Part shown: positions 25,338 through 34,968 of the stretch, one piece after another
How positions within the stretch are numbered: the first letter of the stretch is position 1
Layout: the number at the start of each line of letters is the position of its first letter
DNA from: Defluviitaleaceae bacterium
GTDB lineage: Bacteria; Bacillota; Clostridia; Lachnospirales; WQUN01
Reading direction: 5' to 3'
DNA: 64,000 bases
Assembly: GCA_009780185.1 (NCBI GenBank)
Contig: WRAN01000009.1
Location: 49,701 to 113,700, forward strand
Notes under the pieces: generated by a model
What the model was told of the DNA's origin: nothing
Database searches by the model: none
What the model saw: only the letters and a program-made list of their open reading frames with translations
Program-made: the position numbers and the translations under genes

Positions 25338-26531
25338 TTAGCTCTCCTTTGTAATTAGACTATAGAATGATTTGCCAACAGGCCAGGTTCCGTGGCCTAG
25401 GGCATCGTATATGGTGGCGGCTACATCTGCGAAGGTATCGCCTGTGCCTAAGTCTACCGCTTTGCCACCGTAAGCTAGTATTGGAACATATTCACGTGAA
25501 TGGTCTGTGCCTGGGGTAGTTGGGTCGCAGCCATGGTCTGCTGTGATTATTAATAAATCATCATCGTGCAGGGCATTTATTATTGTTGGCAGCTCTTTGT
25601 CAAAGTATTCCAGTGCTTTGGCATAGCCTTCTGGGTCGTTGCGGTGACCGTAGTGCATGTCAAAGTCTACTAGATTTGTGAAGATTATAGTTGCGTCTTT
25701 GTTGTTGGTTAGTGCGTCTATTGTGGCCTTAATTCCATCTGTGTTGTTGGTGATGTGGTTGGAGGTTGCTATGCCTTGTAAGGAGAAAATATCATCTATT
25801 TTGCCTATTGCGTGGGTGGTTTGGCCTTTGGCGGCTAGTGCGTCTAGCAAGGTTTCTCCAACCGGGGGTACTGCATAGTCTTTGCGGTTTTTGGTGCGGA
25901 TGAAGTTTCCAGGCTCCCCTAGGAAGGGACGTGCTATTACTCTTCCTATTATATAGTCACCGACTAGCATTTCCCGGGCTAGTTGACATAAGCGGTACTG
26001 ATTCTCTATGGGGATAATTTCTTCATGGGCAGCTACTTGGAATACGCTGTCGGCTGAAGTATAGACTATGGGGAAGCCTGTTTTCATATGTTTTTCGCCG
26101 TATTCGTCTATTATTTGGGTGCCGGAGGCAGGGCGGTTGGCCAGCCAGTTTAGCTGGTTTGGTTTTATAATGCCTTCGTCTGCGGCACGGCTCAGCCATT
26201 TGGCTAGAAGCTCTTCCGGAAAGCTTGTTACTGTTACGAAGGGGGGCTCCATTATTAGGCCCGCTAGTTCCCAATGACCGCTTGTGGTGTCTTTGGCGCG
26301 GGTTTTTGCCGCTAAACGACCAAAGGACGCAATAGGCTTACCCGTAACGGGCAGCCTTGCGTCCTTAATATGGCCTAAGCCTAGACTTAATAGGTTGGGG
26401 ATTTCCAATTTTCCTCTTTGGGCATAAATATTGCCTAGGGTATGTGCCCCTACATCTCCATATTCATGGGCGTCGGGTAACGCACCAATCCCTACACTAT
26501 CTAATACTACAATGCATATACGTTTGAACAT
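25338..26531 (-). CDS. deoB: Phosphopentomutase
   Basis: 397 aa. It interconverts ribose or deoxyribose 1-phosphate and 5-phosphate in nucleoside catabolism. It is an alkaline-phosphatase superfamily metalloenzyme: VVLDSVGIGALPDA at the N-terminus (metal Asp and nearby conserved loop), KDTTSGHWELAG near residue 80, and TADHGCDPTTPGTDHSRE near 340 for the remaining metal ligands. Length and motifs match DeoB. It lies 14 bases before aspS and 19 bases after the YkvI-like gene. No other nucleoside genes are adjacent. Confidence 0.95.
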   Translation of the reverse strand: MFKRICIVVLDSVGIGALPDAHEYGDVGAHTLGNIYAQRGKLEIPNLLSLGLGHIKDARLPVTGKPIASFGRLAAKTRAKDTTSGHWELAGLIMEPPFVTVTSFPEELLAKWLSRAADEGIIKPNQLNWLANRPASGTQIIDEYGEKHMKTGFPIVYTSADSVFQVAAHEEIIPIENQYRLCQLAREMLVGDYIIGRVIARPFLGEPGNFIRTKNRKDYAVPPVGETLLDALAAKGQTTHAIGKIDDIFSLQGIATSNHITNNTDGIKATIDALTNNKDATIIFTNLVDFDMHYGHRNDPEGYAKALEYFDKELPTIINALHDDDLLIITADHGCDPTTPGTDHSREYVPILAYGGKAVDLGTGDTFADVAATIYDALGHGTWPVGKSFYSLITKES

Positions 26532-26550
26532 TTATCTCATCCTTAGTAAT

Positions 26551-27597
26551 TTACTCTTTCTTTATTCTAGCATATCCATGGAAAAGTATCACAATAATCT
26601 TAAAAAGTCCAAGCAGCCCAAATATTGGATATACATAAATGATGATATTGGAAAAACCAATATGAGCCGCTACAACGCCAACGATACACAAAAGCGCTGC
26701 GGCTTTTTGCTTGCTAAGATGTAGATGGGCATGAATCCACTGCACAACAGCAAAACCGTTGCATGCGGCAGTGGTAACCAAAGCTGATACCAAAACGCCG
26801 AGATATAACACGCTAAAGAAGGCTCCGTGGCGAAGAACGATTAACAGAAGAGGAATCTCAAAGTCTACAACTTGGCTGTAATGCAAGAATAAGGGCAGTG
26901 CCATGCAAAGCCCTAGTATTGTAATAGCCCCACCGCCTAAAACGCCGCCAAGAAACGGGTCGCGTTTTTTTGTTGCCAGTGGAGCGGTGGCGGTAAGCAC
27001 AGGCACCCCCGTTACAAGATTATAAGAAGCATATAAAACGGCAGATATCACCCAACCTGCCATCATCCCACGGGCATGGGTGGCAAACGCCGGAGCAACT
27101 TGGGCCACCGCTGTAAAAACGCCGATAACTATTCCGCCGATAATCATGAAAGGCGCGAGGATGACATTCACCTTAACCATTCCTTGCAAATCAAAGCGCA
27201 AGATTATGTACACAACTACTCCAACCAGACTTGCCCCCAAAGTAAAGGGTAAATTAAATCCTTGTCTGGCGGTTGCACCTGCTCCGGCAAGCATTGCCAC
27301 AAACAAGCTAAACATGAAAATAGCAACCATCCACTCCATTACTGTGCCCAGACGCTTGCCTAGTATGTGCTGCATGAACTGGCTATAGGTTTCAAGCCCT
27401 TCTCTACGGCAGATGGAAAGCACTGCCCAGCCTGTTAGTGAGAATAGCATCCCAGCTAGGATAAGCCCCCATACCCCCATCCGGCCAAAGCCAACGAAGT
27501 AGCGTAGTAACTCCTGTCCGGAAGCAAAGCCCGCCCCAAGAAAAACAGATGCGTATACCGCGGCTATTTGTAGGCCGCTGAATTTGCGTTCTTTCAT
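26551..27597 (-). CDS. YkvI-family membrane carrier (APC superfamily)
   Basis: 348 aa, about ten membrane helices. The N-terminal FLGAGFASGQELLRYFVGFG, with helix-breaking glycines, is typical of the YkvI family and related to the LeuT-like amino acid carriers. The substrate is unknown. The start at 27597 is preceded by AAGGGGTG. First gene of the five-gene minus-strand run ending at lysA. Its upstream region carries two structured 78-bp repeats. Confidence 0.85.
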   Translation of the reverse strand: MKERKFSGLQIAAVYASVFLGAGFASGQELLRYFVGFGRMGVWGLILAGMLFSLTGWAVLSICRREGLETYSQFMQHILGKRLGTVMEWMVAIFMFSLFVAMLAGAGATARQGFNLPFTLGASLVGVVVYIILRFDLQGMVKVNVILAPFMIIGGIVIGVFTAVAQVAPAFATHARGMMAGWVISAVLYASYNLVTGVPVLTATAPLATKKRDPFLGGVLGGGAITILGLCMALPLFLHYSQVVDFEIPLLLIVLRHGAFFSVLYLGVLVSALVTTAACNGFAVVQWIHAHLHLSKQKAAALLCIVGVVAAHIGFSNIIIYVYPIFGLLGLFKIIVILFHGYARIKKE

Positions 27598-27614
27598 ATA
27601 TAAACACCCCTTTT

Positions 27615-27770
27615 ATTATGAAATCTTTTTGCCTTCGGCAAAAACCGTAGAAATAATTCTGCGTTGAAGCGTTCGCAGAGTTATTTCTACTGATTATGAA
27701 ATCTTTTTGCCTTCGGCAAAAACCGTAAAAGCAATTCTGCGTTGATGCGTTCGCAGAATTACTTTTACTG
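27615..27770 (+). repeat. Two tandem copies of a structured 78-bp repeat
   Basis: Copies at 27615-27692 and 27693-27770 each hold a TTTTTGCC-TTC-GGCAAAAA hairpin followed by a long hairpin of about 17 bp closed by TCTGCG and CGCAGA. Stem positions differ between copies in a compensated way, for example GTAGAAATAA/TTATTTCTAC against GTAAAAGCAA/TTACTTTTAC. A third copy lies inverted at 57530-57603. Confidence 0.9.
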
Positions 27771-27840
27771 ATTATATGGGTGTCAAGTGGGATTCATGCA
27801 TTACTTGTGGTATGATAATCCAGGTAAAGGGGGCTTTATC

Positions 27841-29550
27841 TTGCGGCATATCATTCCTTATTGGCAGCGATATCAGCGGCTTATTGCAACAGCCTTTATA
27901 TTTTTATTTATAGAATCCTTTGGGGATTTGCTCCAGCCTATGATTGTCTCCCGAATAATCGACCAGGGAGTAATGGAAGGTGCACTTCCTATTGTCCTTC
28001 GCATTGGGGGGCTTATGTTGCTGGTTACGGTGCTTGGGGCAGGATGCGCGGTTACGCGCTGTGTGATTTCCAGCCGGGTATCACAGCAGTTTGGGGCGGA
28101 TTTACGACTGGATTTATTTGCGAAAATTAATAATTTCTCATTCGCGGCACTAGGACGGCGCAATACGGCTTCTTTGATTACCCGTATGACCAATGACACA
28201 TCACAGCTTGTATCATTTACTCATAGCATGATGCGGGTTTTTGTACGGTCGCCTATTTTGCTGTTTGGTGCCATTGGAATGACTTTTATTTTAAATCCGC
28301 GGCTCGGTTTAATTTTGCTGGTAGTGGTGCCTCTTATTGCGCTGCTTATGTACATAAGTATGAAGGTAGGATTCCCGCTTTTTTCTAAGATGCAGGAAGC
28401 TCTTGACCGTAACAACGCTGTGCTTAGGGAATATCTTTCTGGGGTACGAGTGGTTAAGGCATATAATACCTTTGACCACGAAATTGGGCGTTTTGATGTC
28501 TCTAATACTGATTTGGCCAATACGGCCATCAAGGCTACTCGTGTTGTTGGAGTGTTTTTTCCTATTATTTCTTTTGCGGTTAATATGGCGCTGGTAGCCA
28601 CTTTGTGGTTGGCTCGTGGCTGGATAGCCGGGGGGCAGATGCAGGTTGGTCAGGTCGTAGCTTTTCTCAATTATATGATGCAGATAACCATGTCGTTGCG
28701 GATGATTTTCAATGTTTATCAGATGTTTATACGGGCTAAGGCTTCGGCTAACCGGGTCAGTGATATCTTGACGGAAGAGGATGTTGCCGAGGCAACTGAT
28801 TCTGAATTAACTTGCTATATGGAAGACGCGTCTATCGAATTTGACCGAGTGAGTTTCACCTATCCCGGTGGCGGAAGTGAACCTGTTTTGAAAGATATAT
28901 CCTTTGTACTGCCTGGTGGGGAGACATTAGGGATTATTGGCTCAACGGGGGCCGGCAAGACTTCACTGATGCAGTTGATTCCGGCGTTTTACGCACCTCA
29001 AATTGGAGAGATAAAAATCGGCGGCATTCCCATAAACCCGGATTTTCGGGCATCTATTGCATATGTCGCCCAACAAAATACACTTTTCTACGGTACAATC
29101 GCCGACAATATAAGAATGGGTAAGCTAGATGCTACCCAAGAAGAAATAGAGGCGGCAGCAAGGGCGGCCCAGGCCCACGATTTTATAACCGCGTCCCCAG
29201 AAGGGTATGAGACTATTATCGGGCAAAAAGGTGTAAATCTCTCTGGCGGACAAAAGCAGCGGATAGGAATCGCTCGCGCCCTTGTACGCAAGGCACAGAT
29301 ATTGATTTTGGACGATTGTGTAAGCGCAGTAGACGTGGAAACAGAAGCCGCAATAATGAGTGCTGTTCATTCCTTAAACCCTGTCCCTACAATAGTGATG
29401 ATAACCCAGCGCATCTCTTCTGTGATGAACTTGCGCAATATCCTGGTTATGGATGCCGGCCGGGTTGCAGGGTTTGGTAATCATGACTTTCTTATGGAAA
29501 CATGCAATGTATACAAGGAAATCTATCATTCTCAGTTAATTCCAAGTTAA
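27841..29550 (+). CDS. Heterodimeric ABC exporter, subunit with degenerate ATP site
   Basis: 569 aa from TTG at 27841, seven bases after a GGGGG site; this gives (M)RHIIPYWQRYQRLIA. The ATG at 27787 has no ribosome site. Six membrane helices lie in 1-310 and the nucleotide-binding domain in about 335-569. Walker A is GSTGAGKTSL, the signature LSGGQKQRIGIARAL, and Walker B ILILDDCVSAVD, where Asp replaces the catalytic Glu. That is the hallmark of the non-consensus half of BmrCD/TM287-288 type exporters. The partner follows 10 bases later. Substrate unknown; drugs or lipids are usual for the family. Confidence 0.92.
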   Translation: MRHIIPYWQRYQRLIATAFIFLFIESFGDLLQPMIVSRIIDQGVMEGALPIVLRIGGLMLLVTVLGAGCAVTRCVISSRVSQQFGADLRLDLFAKINNFSFAALGRRNTASLITRMTNDTSQLVSFTHSMMRVFVRSPILLFGAIGMTFILNPRLGLILLVVVPLIALLMYISMKVGFPLFSKMQEALDRNNAVLREYLSGVRVVKAYNTFDHEIGRFDVSNTDLANTAIKATRVVGVFFPIISFAVNMALVATLWLARGWIAGGQMQVGQVVAFLNYMMQITMSLRMIFNVYQMFIRAKASANRVSDILTEEDVAEATDSELTCYMEDASIEFDRVSFTYPGGGSEPVLKDISFVLPGGETLGIIGSTGAGKTSLMQLIPAFYAPQIGEIKIGGIPINPDFRASIAYVAQQNTLFYGTIADNIRMGKLDATQEEIEAAARAAQAHDFITASPEGYETIIGQKGVNLSGGQKQRIGIARALVRKAQILILDDCVSAVDVETEAAIMSAVHSLNPVPTIVMITQRISSVMNLRNILVMDAGRVAGFGNHDFLMETCNVYKEIYHSQLIPS

Positions 29551-29560
29551 AGGAGAAGTT

Positions 29561-31390
29561 ATGTCCCAATCACTACCTCCCCCACCCCGAATAGGCTTTG
29601 CCCAGCCCCTTAATCGCGGGGGCAATCGCTTTATGCGCGCTAATGACCGACCTAAGAATTTTGCCAAAACGGTACTTCGCCTTATGGGCTATTTCCGTCA
29701 GGACTGGCCCCAATTAGTGATTATTTTTGCCCTTTCTCTTGCGGCTGCAGCTGCGGCGCTTATCGGGCCTTTTTTTATCGGGCGCATTATTGATGGGCTT
29801 ACGGCCCCAGAAGATGTGCCTGAATTGGCATTTATTTTTCTTTTCCTTCCTATCCTTTACGCATGGGACGCTCTTGCTAATTTTTTTCAGACATGGGTTG
29901 TAGCTGGCGCGTCACAGAAGCTTGTAAAAAATCTTAGGGGGCTTTTGTTTAAACATTTGCAATCCCTTCCTATTAAATTCTTCGATTCACATATGCACGG
30001 GGAACTTATGAGCCGCCTCTCTAATGATACAGATAATATTGCCGGGATTTTGGGCACGGCCCTTGTTTCCTTGACCTCTATTGCAATCACCCTTACAGGG
30101 GTACTTATTATGATGCTGTGGCTTTCTCCTACTATGACATTTTTTGCTTTGGTTTCGGTGCCGCTTTTTTTCCTTGTTAGCAAAGGCATTGCATCAAGGA
30201 CGCGGAAGCATTTTCGTGACCAGCAAGTTTCGCTTGGGCTTCTTAATGCGAAAATCGAAGAAGATATCTCAGGTATGGCAGTTATTAAGGCCTATGGCTG
30301 CGAAAACCGCAACATCATAGACTTTGCCCGTATCAATGAAGATTTACGCCGTGCGGGAACACAGGCACAAATATGGTCTGGATTTATTATGCCGGCAATG
30401 AATGTAATAAATAATCTAAGCCTAGCGGTAGTGGCCTTTGCGGGGAGTGTACTGGCGATAAACAGCGCAATCACTGTGGGGATAATAGCTACATTTATCG
30501 CCTATGCACGGCAATTTGGCCGCCCACTTAACGAGATGGCAGGCGTATATAACCAGCTACAATCAGCCCTGGCCAGCACCGAGCGGGTTTTTGACATCCT
30601 AGATCAACCAGAAGAAAGCCCAGACCCGCCTGATGCTATCCTTCTTGACACACCCAAAGGAAATATAAGATTTAACGGAGTAAGCTTCGGCTATAAGGAA
30701 GACACCCCTGTTATCACCGATTGCAGCTTCCACGCTCCACCCGGCTCGGTTATAGCCCTGGTTGGCCCAACAGGAGCAGGTAAAACCACAATAGTAAACC
30801 TTGTAACCCGCTTCTATGATATAGATGCTGGCATCATCACCTTAGACGGCCATCCCATAACCCAGTACAGCCGCAATTCCCTACGCCAGGCCTTCGGAAT
30901 AGTGCTGCAAGATACCTACCTCTTCACAGGCACCATTATGGACAACCTGCGATACGGCAACCAAAGCGCCACAAAGGAAGAAGTAGCCGCCGCCGCAAAG
31001 CTTACCGGGATAGACCATTTTATAGCCCAACTACCGGATGGTTATAACACCATCCTCACAGAAAACAGCCGCAATCTAAGCCAAGGCCAGCGCCAACTAC
31101 TTGCCATAACTAGGTGCATACTGGCAAATCCGGCCATATTAATCCTAGACGAAGCCACCTCTTCTGTTGACACTCGCACCGAGGTTAAAATCCAAAAAGC
31201 TATGGGAATACTAATGGAAGGCCGCACCAGCTTTGTGATAGCCCACCGCCTTCGTACTATAGCAGGAGCCGATCAGATACTGGTAATAGATCAAGGCCAA
31301 ATAAAAGAACAAGGCAGCCACCCCCAATTAATGGAACGAAAAGGTATGTATTGCCGTATGTTTGAAATGCAGTTAAAAGGAATTTTCTAA
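29561..31390 (+). CDS. Heterodimeric ABC exporter, catalytically canonical subunit
   Basis: 609 aa. An N-terminal proline-rich tail of about 35 residues precedes six membrane helices (to about 345) and a nucleotide-binding domain. Walker A is GPTGAGKTTI, the signature LSQGQRQLLAITR and Walker B AILILDEATSSVD with the catalytic Glu, then IAHRL switch His. The signature Gly-to-Gln change (LSQGQ in place of LSGGQ) is usual in this subclass. It starts at 29561 after AAAGGAG, 10 bases beyond the first subunit. The pair should form one exporter with one active ATP site. Confidence 0.93.
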   Translation: MSQSLPPPPRIGFAQPLNRGGNRFMRANDRPKNFAKTVLRLMGYFRQDWPQLVIIFALSLAAAAAALIGPFFIGRIIDGLTAPEDVPELAFIFLFLPILYAWDALANFFQTWVVAGASQKLVKNLRGLLFKHLQSLPIKFFDSHMHGELMSRLSNDTDNIAGILGTALVSLTSIAITLTGVLIMMLWLSPTMTFFALVSVPLFFLVSKGIASRTRKHFRDQQVSLGLLNAKIEEDISGMAVIKAYGCENRNIIDFARINEDLRRAGTQAQIWSGFIMPAMNVINNLSLAVVAFAGSVLAINSAITVGIIATFIAYARQFGRPLNEMAGVYNQLQSALASTERVFDILDQPEESPDPPDAILLDTPKGNIRFNGVSFGYKEDTPVITDCSFHAPPGSVIALVGPTGAGKTTIVNLVTRFYDIDAGIITLDGHPITQYSRNSLRQAFGIVLQDTYLFTGTIMDNLRYGNQSATKEEVAAAAKLTGIDHFIAQLPDGYNTILTENSRNLSQGQRQLLAITRCILANPAILILDEATSSVDTRTEVKIQKAMGILMEGRTSFVIAHRLRTIAGADQILVIDQGQIKEQGSHPQLMERKGMYCRMFEMQLKGIF

Positions 31391-31400
31391 ACAGTTTTTC

Positions 31401-31429
31401 TTGACGTTTTATGGATTGTTGGGTACAAT
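31401..31429 (+). promoter_or_regulatory. Sigma-A promoter of rpsT
   Basis: TTGACG (31401-31406), a 17-base spacer and TACAAT (31424-31429), 77 bases upstream of the rpsT start codon. Confidence 0.82.
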
Positions 31430-31505
31430 CACCAAGTTACTAAAAAATTGATTGATATAAAGTTCATCCGTGAGGGCAAAGTCCTCATTTGAAGGAGGTG
31501 AAATC

Positions 31506-31769
31506 GTGGCCAATATTAAATCTGCAAAGAAAAGAATCCTTGTAACCGCCAAACGGCAAGCTCGCAACAGGCATATCAAGTCTTCTACCAAAACCGCCAT
31601 CAAAAAGCTCACCGCGGCGGTAGGCACTGGTTCAAATGACGAGGTTCAAACACTTCTAAGCCAAGCAGTGTCTGCTATAGACACAGCTTGCTCCAAAGGT
31701 GTTTATCATAAGAACACTGCAGCAAGAAAGAAATCTAAGCTTACAAGACTGGTTAATAAAGCGGTATAA
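31506..31769 (+). CDS. rpsT: 30S ribosomal protein S20
   Basis: 87 aa. The initiator is GTG at 31506, placed six bases after GGAGGTGA. It reads (M)ANIKSAKKRILVTAKRQ, the standard S20 beginning, and is rich in Lys, Arg and Ala throughout, ending AARKKSKLTRLVNKAV. It binds 16S rRNA early in 30S assembly. It is a single-gene unit with its own promoter and terminator. Confidence 0.97.
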   Translation: MANIKSAKKRILVTAKRQARNRHIKSSTKTAIKKLTAAVGTGSNDEVQTLLSQAVSAIDTACSKGVYHKNTAARKKSKLTRLVNKAV

Positions 31770-31784
31770 TCTATACCAAAAGCT

Positions 31785-31811
31785 AAAAGCCGCGCATTGC
31801 GCGGCTTTTTT
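31785..31811 (+). terminator. Terminator of rpsT
   Basis: GCCGCGC and GCGCGGC form a 7-bp stem with a 3-base loop and six Ts follow. Confidence 0.92.
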
Positions 31812-31876
31812 ATAACTATAAGTGTGCAAAGCACACTCCCGCAGAGGGGCCAAGCCCCATTAAAAAGGAGGCATAT

Positions 31877-33004
31877 ATGCGCTATTCAGAATTTGGCAAG
31901 ACAGGAAAAATGGTATCGGCCCTGGGCTTTGGTGCCATGCGCCTTCCCATGATTGGTGAAGGAGACAACAAACAAGTAGATCACGAGCTTTCTATTCCAC
32001 TGATGCAAAAAGCCTTTGACCTTGGGGTTAATTATATCGATACAGCCCCATACTACTTAGATAAGCTAAGCGAGGATATCGTGGGCAAAGCCGTAAAAGG
32101 CTATCGCGACAAGGTATATATCTCTACCAAAAACCCAATAGAAAATGATTCAGCCGATGATTGGATGAAGCGGCTGGAAACCTCTCTAAAAAACCTAGAC
32201 ACAGACTATATCGACTTTTATCACTTCTGGGGCATAGGCCTAGAAAACTTCAAAAGATGGGAAAGCCTATCCGACGGCCCCCTTCAAGCCGCACAGCGTG
32301 CACTAGACCAAGGCCTTATAAAGCACCTATCCTTCTCATATCACGATAAAGCAGAAAACTGTAAACATATACTGGAAAGCGGCCGCTTCGAGTCTGTGCT
32401 CATACAATATAACCTACTCGACCGCTCCAACGAGGAAAACCTTGCGATAGCCAAAGAAAACGGCCTAGGTGTAGTAGTAATGGGCCCTGTAGGCGGCGGG
32501 CGCTTGGGTGCGCCAAGTGATGTAATCCGCGGACTCTTAAAAGAAAAACCAGCAAGCACAGCCGAAATGGCGCTGCGCTTTGTACTGGCCAACGACAATG
32601 TAAATATCGCCCTGTCAGGCATAGGTGAAATGAACCATCTAATAGAAAACGCAAAAGTAGCGGCAGCAACCGGAAAACTAACTCCGGAAGAAGTAACCCA
32701 AGTCAAAGCAATGATGGAAGAGAATAAAAAACTAGCCCAGCTATACTGCACCTCCTGCGACTACTGCAAGCCCTGCCCAGAGAATATAAATATCCCGCAT
32801 ATCTTCAATATAATGAACAACCACCGAGTATACGGCCTTACAGACCACGCGAAAAACGCATACGGTCAGGTTATCCGCGGTGAAGGCTGGGTAAAGAGTG
32901 CCGATGCATCTAAATGTATAGAGTGCGGAGTATGCGAAACCAAGTGCCCGCAAAAACTCCCCATCATAGAGCAGCTAAAAGAAACTCATACAACTTTAGC
33001 ATAA
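31877..33004 (+). CDS. Aldo/keto reductase with C-terminal 4Fe-4S domain
   Basis: 375 aa. Residues 1-280 are the aldo/keto reductase barrel with the catalytic set visible as YIDTAPYY (Asp and Tyr), YISTKNP (Lys) and DFYHFWGI (His). The C-terminal 90 residues hold clustered cysteines in ferredoxin style: CTSCDYCKPCP and CIECGVCETKCP, enough for two 4Fe-4S clusters. Such fusions are common in strict anaerobes; the substrate is unknown. The start at 31877 follows AAAGGAGG. It ends at a strong bidirectional terminator. Confidence 0.93.
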   Translation: MRYSEFGKTGKMVSALGFGAMRLPMIGEGDNKQVDHELSIPLMQKAFDLGVNYIDTAPYYLDKLSEDIVGKAVKGYRDKVYISTKNPIENDSADDWMKRLETSLKNLDTDYIDFYHFWGIGLENFKRWESLSDGPLQAAQRALDQGLIKHLSFSYHDKAENCKHILESGRFESVLIQYNLLDRSNEENLAIAKENGLGVVVMGPVGGGRLGAPSDVIRGLLKEKPASTAEMALRFVLANDNVNIALSGIGEMNHLIENAKVAAATGKLTPEEVTQVKAMMEENKKLAQLYCTSCDYCKPCPENINIPHIFNIMNNHRVYGLTDHAKNAYGQVIRGEGWVKSADASKCIECGVCETKCPQKLPIIEQLKETHTTLA

Positions 33005-33006
33005 CA

Positions 33007-33048
33007 AAAATGCCTCCCAAGGATAACAACCCTTGGGAGGCATTTTTT
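33007..33048. terminator. Bidirectional terminator between the reductase and ydcF-like genes
   Basis: AAATGCCTCCCAAGG and CCTTGGGAGGCATTT form a stem of about 14 bp, with A-rich and T-rich flanks on both sides. It serves convergent genes. Confidence 0.9.
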
Positions 33049-33063
33049 ACATAATGAGCTTAG

Positions 33064-33789
33064 TTAGCGCCCAATAAGCCACATCTTTATAACAGCAGCT
33101 ACTTCACGCAAATAATAAAATGGCGCCCCTATCCATGGGGTAGGCGCTGGGTAAGTAGTTACTTCACCACCCAGCTGCTGGGCAAATTGCGCCGAACGAA
33201 ACATGTGAAAATCACTTGTAATAACAACCACCCGTGGCGGGGTTTCAAAATGTTCGGCTATTAAGTTGTAGGAATAGGACATATTGGTGTAGGTTGAATA
33301 TGCCGCATCTTCCAACAATATCTGCTGAGCTGGGACACCACTCTGGATTAGATATCTTGCCATGGCCTCGGCTTCAGAGATTTCTTCTCCATGGCCGGTG
33401 CCGCCGGTTACGATAATTAAGGCACTCGGGTTACTTGCATGATATTTTATAGCTTGATCCAGGCGCATTTGCAGTGTTGGTCGCACCTCTCCTTGCCTTA
33501 TGCCTCCACCTAGTACCAGTACTACATCTTCTGTATAGTCGGCGGTTGCTCGCCTGCCATATATCCCAAGAAATGATGAGAAACCCAATAAGGACACAAG
33601 GGTTACACCAATGGTAATAGTAAGCCAGCGCATTTTCTTAAATTTATCAAAAAACCAGCCATATAACCCGATGGCTAGGGTTATCCCCCCTAAGAAGATG
33701 GTATTGTTATTGGTTGGGCCACTTACCATCCAGGAGCGAATGGCGGCTAGTGCGGTGAATACGCCAAAGGCTAATATTAGTTTTTTCAT
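33064..33789 (-). CDS. YdcF-like protein (DUF218 family)
   Basis: 241 aa. Two or three N-terminal membrane helices (1-75) precede a DUF218 domain: VLVLGGGIRQGEVRPTLQMR, IIVTGGTGHGEEISEAEAM, LLEDAAYSTYTNMSYS and VVITSDFHMFRSAQF. Known members include E. coli YdcF and ElyC (envelope polysaccharide metabolism) and vancomycin-resistance SanA; the reaction is not defined. The catalytic-site pattern is intact. Monocistronic, ending at the shared terminator. Confidence 0.88.
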   Translation of the reverse strand: MKKLILAFGVFTALAAIRSWMVSGPTNNNTIFLGGITLAIGLYGWFFDKFKKMRWLTITIGVTLVSLLGFSSFLGIYGRRATADYTEDVVLVLGGGIRQGEVRPTLQMRLDQAIKYHASNPSALIIVTGGTGHGEEISEAEAMARYLIQSGVPAQQILLEDAAYSTYTNMSYSYNLIAEHFETPPRVVVITSDFHMFRSAQFAQQLGGEVTTYPAPTPWIGAPFYYLREVAAVIKMWLIGR

Positions 33790-33908
33790 TGATTCTCCTC
33801 ACTACGGTAAATTTAGGCCATTATATCATATGAAAAACGGATCGAATAAATATTTACCAGAAAACAAGATATAGCGATTTCGTTTGAAATTGAGCTTCAG
33901 ACTATACA

Positions 33909-34895
33909 CTAAATCTTCGCTGTGGACTCTCTTACTACAAGCCGTGGCTCAATCCGCACATGTCTGATGGGGATTTTTTGAATTAAACCGTGCAGTACCG
34001 CACACGCACTTTCGCCGATAGCCATTGGGTTCTGGGCAATTGTGGTAAGGGTTGGGCTGCATCCTTGACAAATGGATAAATTATCAAACCCCATAATAGA
34101 AAAATCCTGCGGCAGATTAACGCCCAAAGCTTGGAAGCGCCGCAACGCGCCAAGTGTCATTAAATCGCTTGCGAAATAAATAGCGGTTGCGTCAGTTTTT
34201 ACAAAATAATCGGCAGCATTTGCACCGCTTTCCATGCTAAAGTCGCCGTCAAAACAAAGCGTGGGGTCATATGGGATTTGATTCATTTGCAGTGCGGAAA
34301 AATATCCCGCCAGCCTTTCCTGGGATATATATGCTTCTTTATGGCCGTTTACAAAGCCTATTTTTTTATGCCCAAGTTCTACTAGATGCTTTATCGCAAG
34401 TGCCCCGCCAGCGATGCTGTCTGTGCCAACTTGCCCAACCAAAGGATTGGAGGATTGGATATCCATTGTAACTATTGGGGTTGTTGTAGTTTCCAGCTGT
34501 ACATAATACGGGTCAGTATTTTTTAAGCCTGTTACAAAAAGACCGTCCACTTGGTGGGCGTGGGCAAGTAGGTCTAGCGTTGCTTGCTCTAATTCATTTG
34601 AATTTGCGCGGATCACCACCACATCTTGCTGCAGGCAGCTTGCATATTGCTGAAAGCCCATGAGTAAATTAAATGTCAATGACGAAAGGCTGTCATCCAT
34701 ATCAGATGGGTTTACGGCAAGCACACCCAAGCGCCTGCGCACAGCCGGGCTTTTCAAATATCCAATTTCGTGGGCATACTTCGTTACTCTGCCCCTTGTT
34801 TCTTCACTTATTTCTTGGCGTCCCGCCAATGCCTTTGATACTGTTGCCTGAGATAATTTCAAATCTTCGGCTATTTTTTTGACTGTAGGCTTCAT
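33909..34895 (-). CDS. LacI-family transcription regulator of the alpha-glucoside operon
   Basis: 328 aa. An N-terminal LacI helix-turn-helix (KKIAEDLKLSQATVSKALAG) and hinge occupy 1-60, and a periplasmic-binding-like sugar-sensing domain follows (about 62-325; VDGLFVTGLKN, KIGFVNGHKEA, DFSIMGFDNL). It is divergent from the GH65-transport operon with 372 bases between, so it very likely represses that operon and responds to its sugar. The start at 34895 follows AAGGAG. Confidence 0.92.
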   Translation of the reverse strand: MKPTVKKIAEDLKLSQATVSKALAGRQEISEETRGRVTKYAHEIGYLKSPAVRRRLGVLAVNPSDMDDSLSSLTFNLLMGFQQYASCLQQDVVVIRANSNELEQATLDLLAHAHQVDGLFVTGLKNTDPYYVQLETTTTPIVTMDIQSSNPLVGQVGTDSIAGGALAIKHLVELGHKKIGFVNGHKEAYISQERLAGYFSALQMNQIPYDPTLCFDGDFSMESGANAADYFVKTDATAIYFASDLMTLGALRRFQALGVNLPQDFSIMGFDNLSICQGCSPTLTTIAQNPMAIGESACAVLHGLIQKIPIRHVRIEPRLVVRESTAKI

Positions 34896-34934
34896 ATACT
34901 CTCCTTAAAAAAACAATATACGCATTGCGTCTAT

Positions 34935-34963
34935 ACTATATCGCTTTCATCCTATTGGCGCAA
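34935..34963 (-). promoter_or_regulatory. Promoter of the lacI-type gene
   Basis: On the minus strand TTGCGC (34958-34963), a 17-base spacer and TATAGT (34935-34940), about 40 bases upstream of the start codon. Confidence 0.6.
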
Positions 34964-34968
34964 TTACC

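Noticed and set aside
27615..27770. CRISPR array
   Set aside because: There are only two adjacent 78-bp units with no spacers and no cas genes; each unit is internally palindromic.
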